Source of the DNA: DASPMP01 sp035758925 | GTDB taxonomy: Bacteria; Gemmatimonadota; Gemmatimonadetes; Gemmatimonadales; Gemmatimonadaceae | Assembly (NCBI GenBank): GCA_035758925.1 | Contig: DASTVV010000226.1 | Location: 1 to 64,000, forward strand | DNA length: 64,000 nucleotides | Reading direction: 5' to 3' | Part shown: piece by piece, positions 8,245-17,381 of the stretch | How the letters are laid out: every line of letters starts with the position of its first letter | How positions within the stretch are numbered: the stretch's first letter is position 1 | The notes under the pieces: generated by a model | The model's input: only the letters and a program-made list of their open reading frames with translations | Databases searched by the model: none | What the model was told of the DNA's origin: nothing | Made by a program: the position numbers and the translations under genes

Positions 8245-9645
8245 ATGTCGTCCATCGATCAGCCGTCAGACAGCCCAGCGCGCGCCGTCCGCCATTTCGG
8301 CCTCCTCCCGGCGACCGCGCTCAACATGACCAACATGATGGGTGCGGGGCCGTTCATCACGATCCCGCTGCTCATGTCGGCGCTCGCAGGACCGCAGGCG
8401 ATGCTCGGTTGGCTCGTCGCTCTGGTCATCGTGATCTGCGACGGCATGGTCTGGAGTGAGCTGGGCGCGGCGATGCCGGGGTCCGGCGGATCGTTCCACT
8501 ACCTGCGTGAGGCGTTCGGACGGGAGCGCCTGGGCCAGCTCATGGCGTTTCTGTTCGTCTGGCAGTTCGTGCTCAGCGGTCCGCTGGAGATCGCGTCCGG
8601 CTACATCGGCTTCGCGAACTACGCGGGCTTCGTCTGGAAAGGGATGAGTCGCGGAGAAGTCGTCGCGCTCGTGACTGTCGTTGGATTGGTGAACGTCGCG
8701 CTGCTGTATCGGCGAATCCACTCGATCGCGAAGATCACCGTGTCGTTGTGGATCGGCACGCTGGTGACGGTGCTGGCAGTGATGGTCACGGGTGCCCTCA
8801 ACTTCGATCCGCACGTTGCGTTCGACTTTCCCCCGGGTGCGTTCAGCTTCTCGCTCGGCTTCTTCCTCGGTCTGGGCGCTGCCGCACGCATCGGCGTGTA
8901 CGACTACCTCGGGTACTACGACGTCTGCTACATCGGCGACGAGGTGCGCGATCCCGGACGCGTGATCCCCCGCTCCATCGTGATCAGCACGGCAGCGGTG
9001 GCCGTGATCTACATCGGCATCAACTTGTCGATCATCGGCACCGTGCCATGGCGCCAGTTCGTCCCCGCGGCAGACCATCCGGAATCGGGATTCATCGTCT
9101 CCACATTCATGCAGCAGATCTACGGATCACGGGTGGCGACCATCTTCACACTGCTCGTGCTCTGGACCGCGTTCGGCTCGTGCTTCGCTCTGCTGCTGGG
9201 CTATTCGCGCATTCCTTCCGCCGCGGCGGAGAGCGGCTACTTCTTCAGGGTCTTCGGCCGGCGCCATCCCACGAAGGGATTTCCATACGTCTCGCTGGTC
9301 GCGCTCGGAGCAATTTCCATCGTCGCGAGCCTGTTTTCGCTTGGCACGGTGATCGATGCCCTGATCGTGACACGCATCCTTGTACAATTCATGGGACAGA
9401 TCTGGGGCGTGATGCTCCTGCGGCGGCGCGCGCCTGACATGCCGCGCCCGTATCGGATGTGGCTCTACCCCGTGCCGGCCCTGGTGGCGTTGGTCGGCTG
9501 GGCATTCCTGTTTGCCACGACCGACTTTCAGGTGATCCTGTTCGGCCTGGGCGCACTTGGCTCCGGCTGTGTGGCATTCCTGTTCTGGGCGCGCAGCACC
9601 AATCGCTGGCCCTTTTCAGTGGAGGAAGTCACGCCGGCGGTCTGA
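8245..9645 (+). CDS. APC family amino-acid permease
   Basis: This 466-residue integral membrane protein has about 12 hydrophobic segments. The family signature lies in TM1, TNMMGAGPFITIP, equivalent to the unwound substrate-binding helix of APC transporters. The conserved GGSFHYLREAFG follows TM2, and YIGDEVRDPGRVIPRSI matches the usual E-x-x-x-P motif after TM6. The ATG at 8245 was chosen because upstream in-frame codons fall in the dehydrogenase promoter region. The likely role is import of amino acids or amines by proton symport; the substrate is unknown. Confidence 0.9.
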   Translation: MSSIDQPSDSPARAVRHFGLLPATALNMTNMMGAGPFITIPLLMSALAGPQAMLGWLVALVIVICDGMVWSELGAAMPGSGGSFHYLREAFGRERLGQLMAFLFVWQFVLSGPLEIASGYIGFANYAGFVWKGMSRGEVVALVTVVGLVNVALLYRRIHSIAKITVSLWIGTLVTVLAVMVTGALNFDPHVAFDFPPGAFSFSLGFFLGLGAAARIGVYDYLGYYDVCYIGDEVRDPGRVIPRSIVISTAAVAVIYIGINLSIIGTVPWRQFVPAADHPESGFIVSTFMQQIYGSRVATIFTLLVLWTAFGSCFALLLGYSRIPSAAAESGYFFRVFGRRHPTKGFPYVSLVALGAISIVASLFSLGTVIDALIVTRILVQFMGQIWGVMLLRRRAPDMPRPYRMWLYPVPALVALVGWAFLFATTDFQVILFGLGALGSGCVAFLFWARSTNRWPFSVEEVTPAV

Positions 9646-9760
9646 GTTCAGGAGCCTCGGCATTAGACCTGCGACACATCTCGCGTCCGCCGGGTACTAC
9701 AGGTACTCGCCGACGCGCGATCCGCCAAACGGAGCGCGCCCCCTCAACCAGGCGATTCGA

Positions 9761-10546
9761 ATGCGCTCTGTGAGATGCGAAGTCTGCGGCGCCAAGGCGC
9801 TCACGGCAGCCTCCACGTGCCCGACGTGCGGCCATTTGTTCGAGCTGCGAGACGGCTTCGGAAAACTGCTTCCGCTCGCATACTGCCTCACCTGTGACTC
9901 GTACTACCTGGAGTCCCTGGGGCGCTGCCGCTGGTGCGGCACCGCGCCTGTGCCGGCTCCGAAGGTCCCGCGTGTCTGGAAAGTCGTCGGGATAATCGCG
10001 GTCGTCGGACTGACGGTCGGCGTGTGGCTCGCCTGGCGCGATACGTCGACCGGCGTCACTCCCGCACCAGTGGTGGCGAAAGCCCAGCCAGATTCCAAAC
10101 CCGTGCGCGCCGACGTGGTCGCCCCGCCCGTCACGCTGCCGCCAATCGACACGCCAGGTGCGCGCACGATGATCGTGAGCGCAGGCAGCATCGCTCAGGA
10201 GAGCACGAGGGCCCCGTCCACAACCCGCGTCGAATCGACGCGTGTCGACACCACTCCGAAAGTCGCAGCGCGCCCGATCGTATCCTCGAAGCCTGTGCCC
10301 AAACCGCCCGCGAAAGTGCCGGCGACCGCCTCGTCGTCGACGGCGCGGACACCCACGCGCTGGGTCAACTCGATCTCGCGAGGCTGGGCAGTTGTCCGCG
10401 CTGACGCCAGCAAGGGGTCGCGCGTCGTTGCGTCCGTTGGGCCGAACTCGCGCGTGCAGTTGGGCGAGACGCGCGGGGCGTGGCGACGCATCAGGGCGAA
10501 AGGGCTCGCAGGCTGGGTGGAACACCGCTTGTTCTCTGCACAATAG
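9761..10546 (+). CDS. Zinc-ribbon membrane protein with C-terminal SH3 domain
   Basis: This 261-residue protein has three parts. Residues 1-65 hold two CxxC zinc ribbons (CEVCG/CPTCG and CLTCD/CRWCG). One membrane helix (VVGIIAVVGLTVGVWLAW) lies near residue 80. After a Pro/Thr-rich linker, the last 60 residues (WAVVRADASKGSRVVASVG) look like a bacterial SH3 domain. This predicts a cytoplasmic zinc head and a periplasmic SH3 tail that may bind peptidoglycan. No orthologue name is known to me. The ATG at 9761 directly precedes the first ribbon. Confidence 0.7.
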   Translation: MRSVRCEVCGAKALTAASTCPTCGHLFELRDGFGKLLPLAYCLTCDSYYLESLGRCRWCGTAPVPAPKVPRVWKVVGIIAVVGLTVGVWLAWRDTSTGVTPAPVVAKAQPDSKPVRADVVAPPVTLPPIDTPGARTMIVSAGSIAQESTRAPSTTRVESTRVDTTPKVAARPIVSSKPVPKPPAKVPATASSSTARTPTRWVNSISRGWAVVRADASKGSRVVASVGPNSRVQLGETRGAWRRIRAKGLAGWVEHRLFSAQ

Positions 10547-10752
10547 GCGCGACACGACGCTGAGACCAACCGGTCGTGCAGACGTCCAACGGCCGTTCAA
10601 GATCCAACGATTGGGAACGGACCCTTCCGGACAGCCGGAGTAGGCGGATAAATCATTCCTTGATTTGTCCAAATCACGGGTTTCTCCGAAGCGTCCGACT
10701 TTCCGTCATTTCCGACCGCAACTCGTTAGAACCGTCAACACTGAGCGACGTC

Positions 10753-12270
10753 ATGAAGCGTCCCAAGACTTTCGCGGTCCTGATCGCGCTTGGATTGGCT
10801 CCGATTAGCGCGATGAATGCCCAGGCGACGATCGGCATGTTCGATGGACAAGCCGATGTTGGACGCGTGCACCGCCCTGGATCGGCGACCTACGATGCAT
10901 ATCGCCAGACATATGTCATCGCCGGATCGGGCCAGAACATGTGGAACGATCGCGACGACTTCCGGTTCGTCTGGAAGCGGATGACCGGCAACTTCATTCT
11001 CTCCACGCGGGCGCGGTTGCTCGGCAGGGGCGTCGAGGCACACCGCAAGATCGGATGGACCATCCGTCCGACCCTCGACTCCGATGGCGCGCACGTCACG
11101 GCGGCATATCACGGCGACGGCCTGATGTCGTTGCAGTTCCGGCGCAGCAGCGGTGCAGCGACCGAGGAGCTCAACACTCGCGACAGCCTGCCCGACGCGG
11201 ACGCGGTCATCCAGCTCGAGCGGCGGGACAACGTCTACATCATGTCGGTCGCGCGATTCGGTGACACGCTGGTCACGCGCCAGGTCACCAATGTGCTCCT
11301 GCCCGACGCGGTATACGTCGGCCTCTTCGTGTGCGCGCACAACGACACGGTGACCGAGCGCGGCGAGTTCAGCAACGTGCGCATCACCACACCGGCGAAG
11401 AAGGACTTCGTGCCGTACCGTGACTACATCGGCAGCAATCTCGAGATCCTGGATGTGGCGAGCGGCAATGCCACCATCGTGCACCGGTACAGCGGATCGT
11501 TCCAGGCACCCAACTGGACCATGGACGGCAAGGCGCTGATCTACGCGCAGGAGGGCCGTCTTTATCGGTTCGAGATCGCGACGGGCGTGATCAGCGAGAT
11601 CAACACGGGCTTTGCGACCCGCAACAACAACGACCATGTGTTGTCATTCGATGGAAAGCGACTGGCCATCAGCCACCACGCGGTGGAGGACAGCGGCGCA
11701 TCCATTGTCTACACGGTGGCACTCAGCGGCGGCACACCGAAGCGCGTGACCGCGAACGGGCCGTCGTACCTGCATGGGTGGTCGCCCGATGGCCGCTGGC
11801 TGGTGTACACCGGCCAGCGCGGCGACGACTTCGACATCTACAAGATCCCCTCCGCGGGCGGCGACGAGATCCGTCTCACGTCGGCGCCGGGACTGGACGA
11901 CGGACCCGAGTTCTCGCCCGACGGCGCCTACATCTATTTCAACTCGGCGCGCAGCGGACGGATGCAGATCTGGCGCATGCGGCCGGACGGCAGCGACCAG
12001 CAGCAGATCACCAGCGACGGCTTCAACAACTGGTTCCCGCACCTCTCGCCGGATGGCAAGTGGATCGTGTACATCGCGTTTCCGCCCGACGTCGCGCCAG
12101 ACGATCACCCGTTCTACAAGCACGTGCTGTTGCGGTTGATGCCCGTGACAGGCGGGCCCGCTCGCGTGATCGCGTACGTATACGGAGGCCAGGGCACCAT
12201 CAACGTTCCGTCGTGGTCTCCGGACGGAAAGCGCCTCGCGTTCGTCAGCAATTCGGGAATGCGGGAGTGA
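10753..12270 (+). CDS. Exported TolB-like PD40 beta-propeller protein
   Basis: This 505-residue protein has a signal peptide ending SAMNAQ. Residues about 25-210 look like a concanavalin-type beta-sandwich of the kind found before sugar-binding or DUF1349 domains. Residues 230-505 are PD40/TolB propeller repeats (HGWSPDGRWLVYTG, FSPDGAYIYFNS, LSPDGKWIVYIA, WSPDGKRLAFVS). Relatives are often labelled TolB-like or biopolymer transporters without biochemical proof. The 206-nt upstream gap holds no clear gene. The protein is probably periplasmic; its ligand is unknown. Confidence 0.82.
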   Translation: MKRPKTFAVLIALGLAPISAMNAQATIGMFDGQADVGRVHRPGSATYDAYRQTYVIAGSGQNMWNDRDDFRFVWKRMTGNFILSTRARLLGRGVEAHRKIGWTIRPTLDSDGAHVTAAYHGDGLMSLQFRRSSGAATEELNTRDSLPDADAVIQLERRDNVYIMSVARFGDTLVTRQVTNVLLPDAVYVGLFVCAHNDTVTERGEFSNVRITTPAKKDFVPYRDYIGSNLEILDVASGNATIVHRYSGSFQAPNWTMDGKALIYAQEGRLYRFEIATGVISEINTGFATRNNNDHVLSFDGKRLAISHHAVEDSGASIVYTVALSGGTPKRVTANGPSYLHGWSPDGRWLVYTGQRGDDFDIYKIPSAGGDEIRLTSAPGLDDGPEFSPDGAYIYFNSARSGRMQIWRMRPDGSDQQQITSDGFNNWFPHLSPDGKWIVYIAFPPDVAPDDHPFYKHVLLRLMPVTGGPARVIAYVYGGQGTINVPSWSPDGKRLAFVSNSGMRE

Positions 12271-12439
12271 CGGTCAGCGGCGTTTGGTGTGCAGTGTATG
12301 GAAAGCCGTTTGGGGCGTGGGGTGTGGGATTGAGGCCGTGAGTTGTGGAGTCCGGGGTCTGAGGTGTAATGTGCCTCAATCTCGGCCGGCTTCGAACACG
12401 CCGGCCATCTGGCTTCGCAGGCCTCAGCCCGACTCCATC
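12271..12439. other. G/T-rich intergenic spacer
   Basis: The 169 nt between the propeller gene and the GMC operon are strongly G- and T-biased on the plus strand, with irregular repeats of TGGGG, GTGTGG and GGGTCTG between about 12290 and 12370. No gene or perfect hairpin is seen. A similar GGGTCTGG run occurs at 39433-39462, so this may be a decayed dispersed repeat. Confidence 0.35.
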
Positions 12440-13030
12440 ATGGAACGCCGTGATCTGCTCCGTGCGCTGGCGTCCGCCACCGCGCTCAGTCTCATCCCCA
12501 ACAGCCAGGCCTTCGCTGCGTGGACTCGCGCCGCGGCCGGACCGACGGCTGGGTTGCCGAACGGCCTGAACGACGCGCAGATGGCGCTCGTGAAGGCGAT
12601 GGCCGACACGATCATTCCGCGAACGGACTCGCCGAGCGCGACGGACGTCGGCGTGGAGCGCTTCATCGACGTCATGGTCGCCGAGTACGCGACGGACGAC
12701 GATCGCACGAAGTTCCTTGCCGCCCTGGACGCCATCGACGCGCGCGCCAAGAGCGAGTCGAACGCGACGTTCGCGGACCTCAGCCCGGAAGCGCGCGGCA
12801 AGTTGATCGAAAGTCTCGAGAGCGGCCCGCGTGACGCCGATCCAGCGCAGCAGTACTGGCGGCTCAAGGGCCTCATCGTCCACGGATACTTCACGAGCGA
12901 AACGGTGATGAAAGACGTCCTGAAGGTTCAGGTGATGCCGGGGAGATTCGACGGTGCCGCGCCGGTGACGATCAGAAAGAAGCCGGTGCAGGCCGGAACG
13001 CCGAAGCCGGAGGACCACTTCCATGGCTGA
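12440..13030 (+). CDS. Gluconate 2-dehydrogenase subunit 3 family protein, Tat signal
   Basis: This 196-residue protein begins with a twin-arginine signal (MERRDLLRALASATALSLI) and belongs to the small-subunit (subunit III) family of membrane-bound GMC dehydrogenases. The family segment is MALVKAMADTIIPRTDSPSA. Such subunits escort the FAD subunit through the Tat pathway. It overlaps the start of the GMC gene by 8 nt, so translation is coupled. No cytochrome subunit is adjacent, so the electron acceptor must be encoded elsewhere. Confidence 0.88.
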   Translation: MERRDLLRALASATALSLIPNSQAFAAWTRAAAGPTAGLPNGLNDAQMALVKAMADTIIPRTDSPSATDVGVERFIDVMVAEYATDDDRTKFLAALDAIDARAKSESNATFADLSPEARGKLIESLESGPRDADPAQQYWRLKGLIVHGYFTSETVMKDVLKVQVMPGRFDGAAPVTIRKKPVQAGTPKPEDHFHG

Positions 13031-14714
13031 TACCTACGATTACGACGCGATCGTCGTCGGCTCGGGCATGAGCGGCGGCTGGGCGGCCAAGGAGCTCACG
13101 GAGCGCGGCCTGAGGACGCTGGTGCTGGAAGCCGGTGGACCGATCGACCCGCGCATCGACTACGTGGAGCACATACAGCCCTGGCAGATGCACTTTCGCG
13201 GCATGGGCGATCGCAAGATGATCGAGCGTGACTATCCCGTGCAGAGCAAGTGCTACGCGTGCGACGAAGTCGGCCACAAATTCTTCGTGAAGGATGCCGA
13301 CAATCCCTACACCACGCCCGCGGACGCGCCGTTCAACTGGCTGCGCGGACGTCAGGTGGGCGGCCGCTCGATCATGTGGGGTCGTCAGGTCTATCGCTGG
13401 AGCGACCTGGACTTCGAGGCGAACGCGAAGGACGGTCACGGCAACGATTGGCCCATCCGGTACCGCGACATCGCGCCCTGGTACGAGCACGTCGAGCGGT
13501 TCATCGGTGTGAGCGGCGCGCGGGAAGGACTGTCGCAGCTTCCCGACGGGATCTTCCTCAAGCCGATGCCGATGACCGCGGTGGAGGCCGACGCGCGCCC
13601 GAAGATTCTCAAGGCGTTCGGTGGCGAGCGGGTCATGACCATCGGCCGTGTGGCGATCCTCACCGAGAATCACAACGGCCGGCTGGCGTGTCACTACTGC
13701 GGCCCCTGTGAGAAAGGCTGCGCGACGCACTCGTACTTCAGCAGCCTCGCCGCAACGCTGCCTGCGGCACGCGCGACGGGCAACCTCACGCTCCTGCCGA
13801 ACAGCGTCGTCGCCGAGGTGCTTTATGATGCGAAGCAGTCGAAGGCGCGCGGCGTTCGCGTGATCAACGCGGTCACCAAACACGAGACCGTCTATTCGTC
13901 CCGAATCGTGTTCCTGTGCGCGTCGGCCATCGAGAGCGTTCGGCTGCTGCTCAACTCGAAGAGCTCGTACTTCCCGGACGGATTCGCGAACTCCAGCGGT
14001 CTCCTGGGCAAGTACGTCATGGACCACAATTTCGGTTCGGGAGCGTGGGCTTCCCATCCCGGGTTCCAGGACAAGCGCACGATCGGGAACCGGCCCAACG
14101 GCGTCTACATCGCGCGCTTCCGCAACGTGAAGAAGCAGCATCCCGACTTCCTTCGCGGGTACGGGATCCAGGGCGGCGGCGGTCGCTCAGGGTGGGATCG
14201 CGGCGGCAACATGCCGGGCTACGGCGCGGCGTTCAAGCAGTCGCTCATCGAAGACCTGGGCAGCTGGGGCTTCGGCGGCGGTGGCTTTGGCGAGAGCCTG
14301 CCACGCGAAGAAAACCGCGTCACCATCGACCCCAACGTGAAGGACAAGTGGGGCATTCCCGCCGCGCGCATCGAGGTTCGCTGGACCGACAATGAGCGCG
14401 CCATGGAAAAGGACATGGCGCAAAGCATGGCCGAGATGCTCGATGCGGCCGGCTTCAAGGACGTGCACTCGTACTCGGACATGAGTCCGCCGGGGCACTG
14501 CATCCACGAGATGGGCGGCGCGCGCATGAGCAAGACGCCCAAAGAAGGCGTGCTCAACCGCTGGAATCAGTCGTGGGACGTGAAGAACCTGTTCGTGACC
14601 GACGGGTCATGCATGGCGAGCACAGCGTGTCAGAATCCGAGCATCACGTACATGGCGCTCACGGCACGCGCGGCGGCGCACGCGGTGGCTGCGATGAAAC
14701 GCAACGAGATCTGA
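13023..14714 (+). CDS. GMC family FAD-dependent oxidoreductase
   Basis: This 563-residue flavoprotein has an N-terminal dinucleotide fold (AIVVGSGMSGGWAAKEL) and a C-terminal GMC_oxred_C region with HCIHEMGGARMSKTP and the closing NPSITYMALTARAAAHA. A Cys-rich insertion (YCGPCEKGC) is typical of the gluconate/sorbitol dehydrogenase branch. It has no signal peptide; export probably depends on the Tat-bearing subunit encoded just upstream. It probably oxidises a sugar or polyol in the periplasm; the exact substrate is not determinable. Glycines cluster in residues 380-425. Confidence 0.9.
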   Translation: MADTYDYDAIVVGSGMSGGWAAKELTERGLRTLVLEAGGPIDPRIDYVEHIQPWQMHFRGMGDRKMIERDYPVQSKCYACDEVGHKFFVKDADNPYTTPADAPFNWLRGRQVGGRSIMWGRQVYRWSDLDFEANAKDGHGNDWPIRYRDIAPWYEHVERFIGVSGAREGLSQLPDGIFLKPMPMTAVEADARPKILKAFGGERVMTIGRVAILTENHNGRLACHYCGPCEKGCATHSYFSSLAATLPAARATGNLTLLPNSVVAEVLYDAKQSKARGVRVINAVTKHETVYSSRIVFLCASAIESVRLLLNSKSSYFPDGFANSSGLLGKYVMDHNFGSGAWASHPGFQDKRTIGNRPNGVYIARFRNVKKQHPDFLRGYGIQGGGGRSGWDRGGNMPGYGAAFKQSLIEDLGSWGFGGGGFGESLPREENRVTIDPNVKDKWGIPAARIEVRWTDNERAMEKDMAQSMAEMLDAAGFKDVHSYSDMSPPGHCIHEMGGARMSKTPKEGVLNRWNQSWDVKNLFVTDGSCMASTACQNPSITYMALTARAAAHAVAAMKRNEI

Positions 14715-14729
14715 CATGCGACGTTTCCG

Positions 14730-14748
14730 CTCGCAGCTCCGCTGCGAG
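14730..14748. terminator. GC-rich hairpin after the GMC operon
   Basis: CTCGCAGC (14730-14737) and GCTGCGAG (14741-14748) form a perfect 8-bp stem with a 3-nt loop, 16 nt after the GMC stop. There is no T-run, so termination would be factor-assisted at best. Confidence 0.35.
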
Positions 14749-14776
14749 TGGACGCCCGCGATGGGGTCATTAGTCT

Positions 14777-14807
14777 TGAGACGGTGACGTAACGCAACAC
14801 CGTCTCA
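14777..14807. promoter_or_regulatory. 10-bp inverted repeat upstream of the peroxiredoxin gene
   Basis: TGAGACGGTG (14777-14786) and CACCGTCTCA (14798-14807) are perfect inverted copies separated by 11 nt, ending 15 nt before the peroxiredoxin ATG. A GAGG ribosome-binding site lies at 14811-14814. The spacing suits either a dimeric regulator operator or an mRNA hairpin just upstream of the ribosome site. Confidence 0.45.
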
Positions 14808-14822
14808 GTCGAGGATCTCCAC

Positions 14823-15392
14823 ATGCGCACGAATCTCCTGCGGTCTCTCATCGTCGCGTCAGCGGTTGCCACTCCGCTCGTCGCTCAGCAGCCAACACAG
14901 ACTGCGACGCCCACACCGATCGTCCCGGCCGTCGGCGAAATGGCGCCGGACTTTACGCTGCCCGCGGCCGGCAAAGACGGCATCACGTCCGAACCGGTCA
15001 CCCTCTCGAAACTGCGCGGCAAGGTCGTCGTGCTGGCGTTCTATCCAGCCGACCGTACCTCCGGCTGCACGGCCGAGATGACCAAGTTCCGGGATGACTT
15101 CACCAAGCTGTTCGGCGACGGGGTCGTCGTGCTGCCGATCTCGAAGGATTCGCTCGGATCGCATGCCAGCTGGGCCAAGGACATGAACATGCCGTTCGTA
15201 CTCGTGAGCGACACGGCGGGCTCGGTGGCGCGGACGTATGGCTCGCAAAGCGCGCCTGGCCGCTACTTCTCGCGCAACGTCTTCGTGGTCGGCAAGGATG
15301 GCAAGATCGCGCACACGATCGTTCGACTCAACGCACTCAGCGAAGACGCCTACACGGCGCTCGGTGCAGCCGTGGCGGCAGCCAAGAAGTAG
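14823..15392 (+). CDS. Exported Bcp-type peroxiredoxin (AhpC/TSA family)
   Basis: This 189-residue protein has a signal peptide ending LVAQ and an AhpC/TSA thioredoxin-like fold. The peroxidatic cysteine is Cys82 in TSGCTAEMTKFRDDF. The second cysteine found five residues later in most Bcp proteins is replaced (Met/Thr/Lys region), so this looks like a 1-Cys form. It probably reduces peroxides in the periplasm using an external thiol. GAGG at 14811 supports the ATG at 14823. Confidence 0.87.
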   Translation: MRTNLLRSLIVASAVATPLVAQQPTQTATPTPIVPAVGEMAPDFTLPAAGKDGITSEPVTLSKLRGKVVVLAFYPADRTSGCTAEMTKFRDDFTKLFGDGVVVLPISKDSLGSHASWAKDMNMPFVLVSDTAGSVARTYGSQSAPGRYFSRNVFVVGKDGKIAHTIVRLNALSEDAYTALGAAVAAAKK

Positions 15393-15433
15393 GATCGCGC
15401 GGTTGCGATTGGTCTTGCCGAGGCCACGACGTC

Positions 15434-16576
15434 TCAGGGGCGCGGTGAGGTGGATTGGGGAGCCACAGCAACACCGACGCGAGAGTCCGCGGTTCCGTAG
15501 TAGAGGAACCACTGCCCTTTGAAGGGGACGAGGCCTTCGACGAATGTCGTGCCCCGCTGGTACTGCCCGGTGCGCTCGTAGCTCTCGGTTGGCTGGATGA
15601 ACGGCCTCGACGAGCGCGCGATGAGACGGGTGGGATCGCGCGCGTCGAAGAGCGCCTGGCCACCGGTGTACACGCCCGTTGGCAGGGTCGAGTCGCCCCT
15701 CTCTCTGTCGTTGCCGGCATTGTACAGCACGAGGATTCCGCGGTCGGTGAGCAGCACCGGCGGGCCGGCCTCCACCAACCACGCGTCGAAGAAGCCGGCC
15801 CTCGGCGACAGCACGTGTAGCGGTTCGCCGTTGGTGGCCTCGAGCGGCGTCCAGTCGCGCAGGTTGTCGGACGTTGCGATCCCGATGTTCGGCACGCCGT
15901 AGTACATCCAGTACCTGCCACTCAACCTCACAGCGAGCAAGCGGCCACCAACCATGCGGGTGAGGATCGCACCCGACTTGGATTCCGTCCTGAGATACTT
16001 CCCGCTCGAGACCTTCGCGAACGCGGGGCCATGCTTGGTCCAGTGGATCAGGTCGTTCGACGTCGCCACGGCCAGGCGCGGCACGTCGCGATTCCATTGT
16101 GTGTATGTCAGGACGTAGGTGCCGTCCTCCGCCTCGACAACGCGTGGATCCTCGACGCCGCCAGGCCATTCGTTCGAGCGCTGTGCATCGGTGCCGGGAT
16201 ACAGCACTGGCGTCGCTTGCCGCGTGAAGTGCAAGCCGTCGCCGCTCTCGGCCAGGCCGAGTCGCGACGTGTGAAAGCCGATCTCCTCCTTGCCCGACGC
16301 GTCCTCAGCGCGATACAACACATAGATCCGGCCGTTCCGTACGATCGCGGCAGGATTGAACGTCGCGTACTCCTCCCAGTGAACCACGCTGTCGCCCATC
16401 GGCGACCGGAACGTCGAAGCGACGTTCGGCGCAATGATCGGATTGATGCCGGCCGGCTTGGTGAATGGCCCCAGCATCCACGGTTCGTGTTGCGCTCCCG
16501 CCTCACCAGCATTGCTGATCGCGAGCAGGACGAATGCGATGGTACGACTGGGGTTGACCACTAGCCCGATGCTCAT
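15434..16576 (-). CDS. GH130-like glycosidase/phosphorylase, exported
   Basis: This 380-residue protein has a five-bladed propeller pattern like family GH130 (mannoside phosphorylases and hydrolases) or related GH43/GH68-type clans. Visible features are NPIIAP, the acidic GGVEDPRVVEAEDGTYVLTYTQWN, SKSGAILTRMVGGRLLAVRLSG and YYGTADSRVGVA near the end, matching GH130 (SNPV, EDPR, YYGAAD). The ATG at 16576 gives a signal peptide ending GEAGAQ, so it acts outside the cytoplasm. It probably processes beta-mannosides, but substrate preference cannot be read from sequence. Confidence 0.83.
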   Translation of the reverse strand: MSIGLVVNPSRTIAFVLLAISNAGEAGAQHEPWMLGPFTKPAGINPIIAPNVASTFRSPMGDSVVHWEEYATFNPAAIVRNGRIYVLYRAEDASGKEEIGFHTSRLGLAESGDGLHFTRQATPVLYPGTDAQRSNEWPGGVEDPRVVEAEDGTYVLTYTQWNRDVPRLAVATSNDLIHWTKHGPAFAKVSSGKYLRTESKSGAILTRMVGGRLLAVRLSGRYWMYYGVPNIGIATSDNLRDWTPLEATNGEPLHVLSPRAGFFDAWLVEAGPPVLLTDRGILVLYNAGNDRERGDSTLPTGVYTGGQALFDARDPTRLIARSSRPFIQPTESYERTGQYQRGTTFVEGLVPFKGQWFLYYGTADSRVGVAVAPQSTSPRP

Positions 16577-16637
16577 GGGCCAAAGGTACGGTCCCGGACT
16601 CGTTTCAACAGGAACCGGTTCCTCGTGTCGGCCGAAA

Positions 16638-17381
16638 GTGGTCGTTGACCGCTCCGCCCGTGTCGGAAGGCTGCTCTGGTATTCCGACGTGGCGCCAGTC
16701 GTGTCCGAAAACCGACAGGAGTCGGTGACGTTCGTCGTTCCACGGCCATCTCGAACGCCGATGCCGACGCGCGTCACGCGCGCTCGCAGCGCGCCCATTG
16801 TTCGCACCAAACCAGACGCGATCGCTGGTCCGGTGAGCGGTCCAGTGAGCGGTCCGGCGACTGGGCCCGTGGCAGCGCCCAATCGCGACACCGTCACGCA
16901 CGGACCCTCCCGCCTGGATTCCACCGCACCGCGGCCCAGGCCCGTCGCCACCACGGCCGCTCCGACTTCGTTTGCGCCGCTTCTCGCTCCCAGCGCCTTC
17001 CACCGACCGATCGTCGCTCCTACACCCGCGCAGCTGGACTCGGCACTCGCCGTGATGATGTTTGTCAACTTGCCGCAGGCGATCAAGCGCGTGAAACGAG
17101 CGGCGAAGGAGGAGTTCTACGGGGAGGAGGCTCGGCGCGAGGCTCGTGCGTGGGACGAACACCGACCAGTGGCGATCTACACGCCAAGTACCGCCTCGAT
17201 AAACGCCCCTCTGTTCAGCCGCGGACCATCGAAGAAGCAACGGATGCGCGACAGCGTCATCCTCGCGGGAAATATCGCCGGGCTCCAGGTGCTTCAGGCC
17301 CGCGCGAAGGCGAGGCTCGACTCCATTCGGATTGCCGATTCGGTCGCCGCGGCATCCAAGCGAGACGTCCCGCGCCGATGA
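16638..17381 (+). CDS. Hypothetical Pro/Thr-rich protein
   Basis: The plus-strand frame is open from 16434 but overlaps the GH130 gene at its start; the GTG at 16638 is my best guess, with ATGs at 16569 and 16575 as alternatives. The first half is rich in Pro, Thr, Arg and repeats SGPVSGP. The last 110 residues are helical and charged (VKRAAKEEFYGEEARREARAW, then DSIRIADSVAAA). No known domain is seen. Its 3' end overlaps by 125 nt the 3' end of the convergent gene at 17257, so one of the two tails is probably wrong. Confidence 0.45.
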   Translation: MVVDRSARVGRLLWYSDVAPVVSENRQESVTFVVPRPSRTPMPTRVTRARSAPIVRTKPDAIAGPVSGPVSGPATGPVAAPNRDTVTHGPSRLDSTAPRPRPVATTAAPTSFAPLLAPSAFHRPIVAPTPAQLDSALAVMMFVNLPQAIKRVKRAAKEEFYGEEARREARAWDEHRPVAIYTPSTASINAPLFSRGPSKKQRMRDSVILAGNIAGLQVLQARAKARLDSIRIADSVAAASKRDVPRR

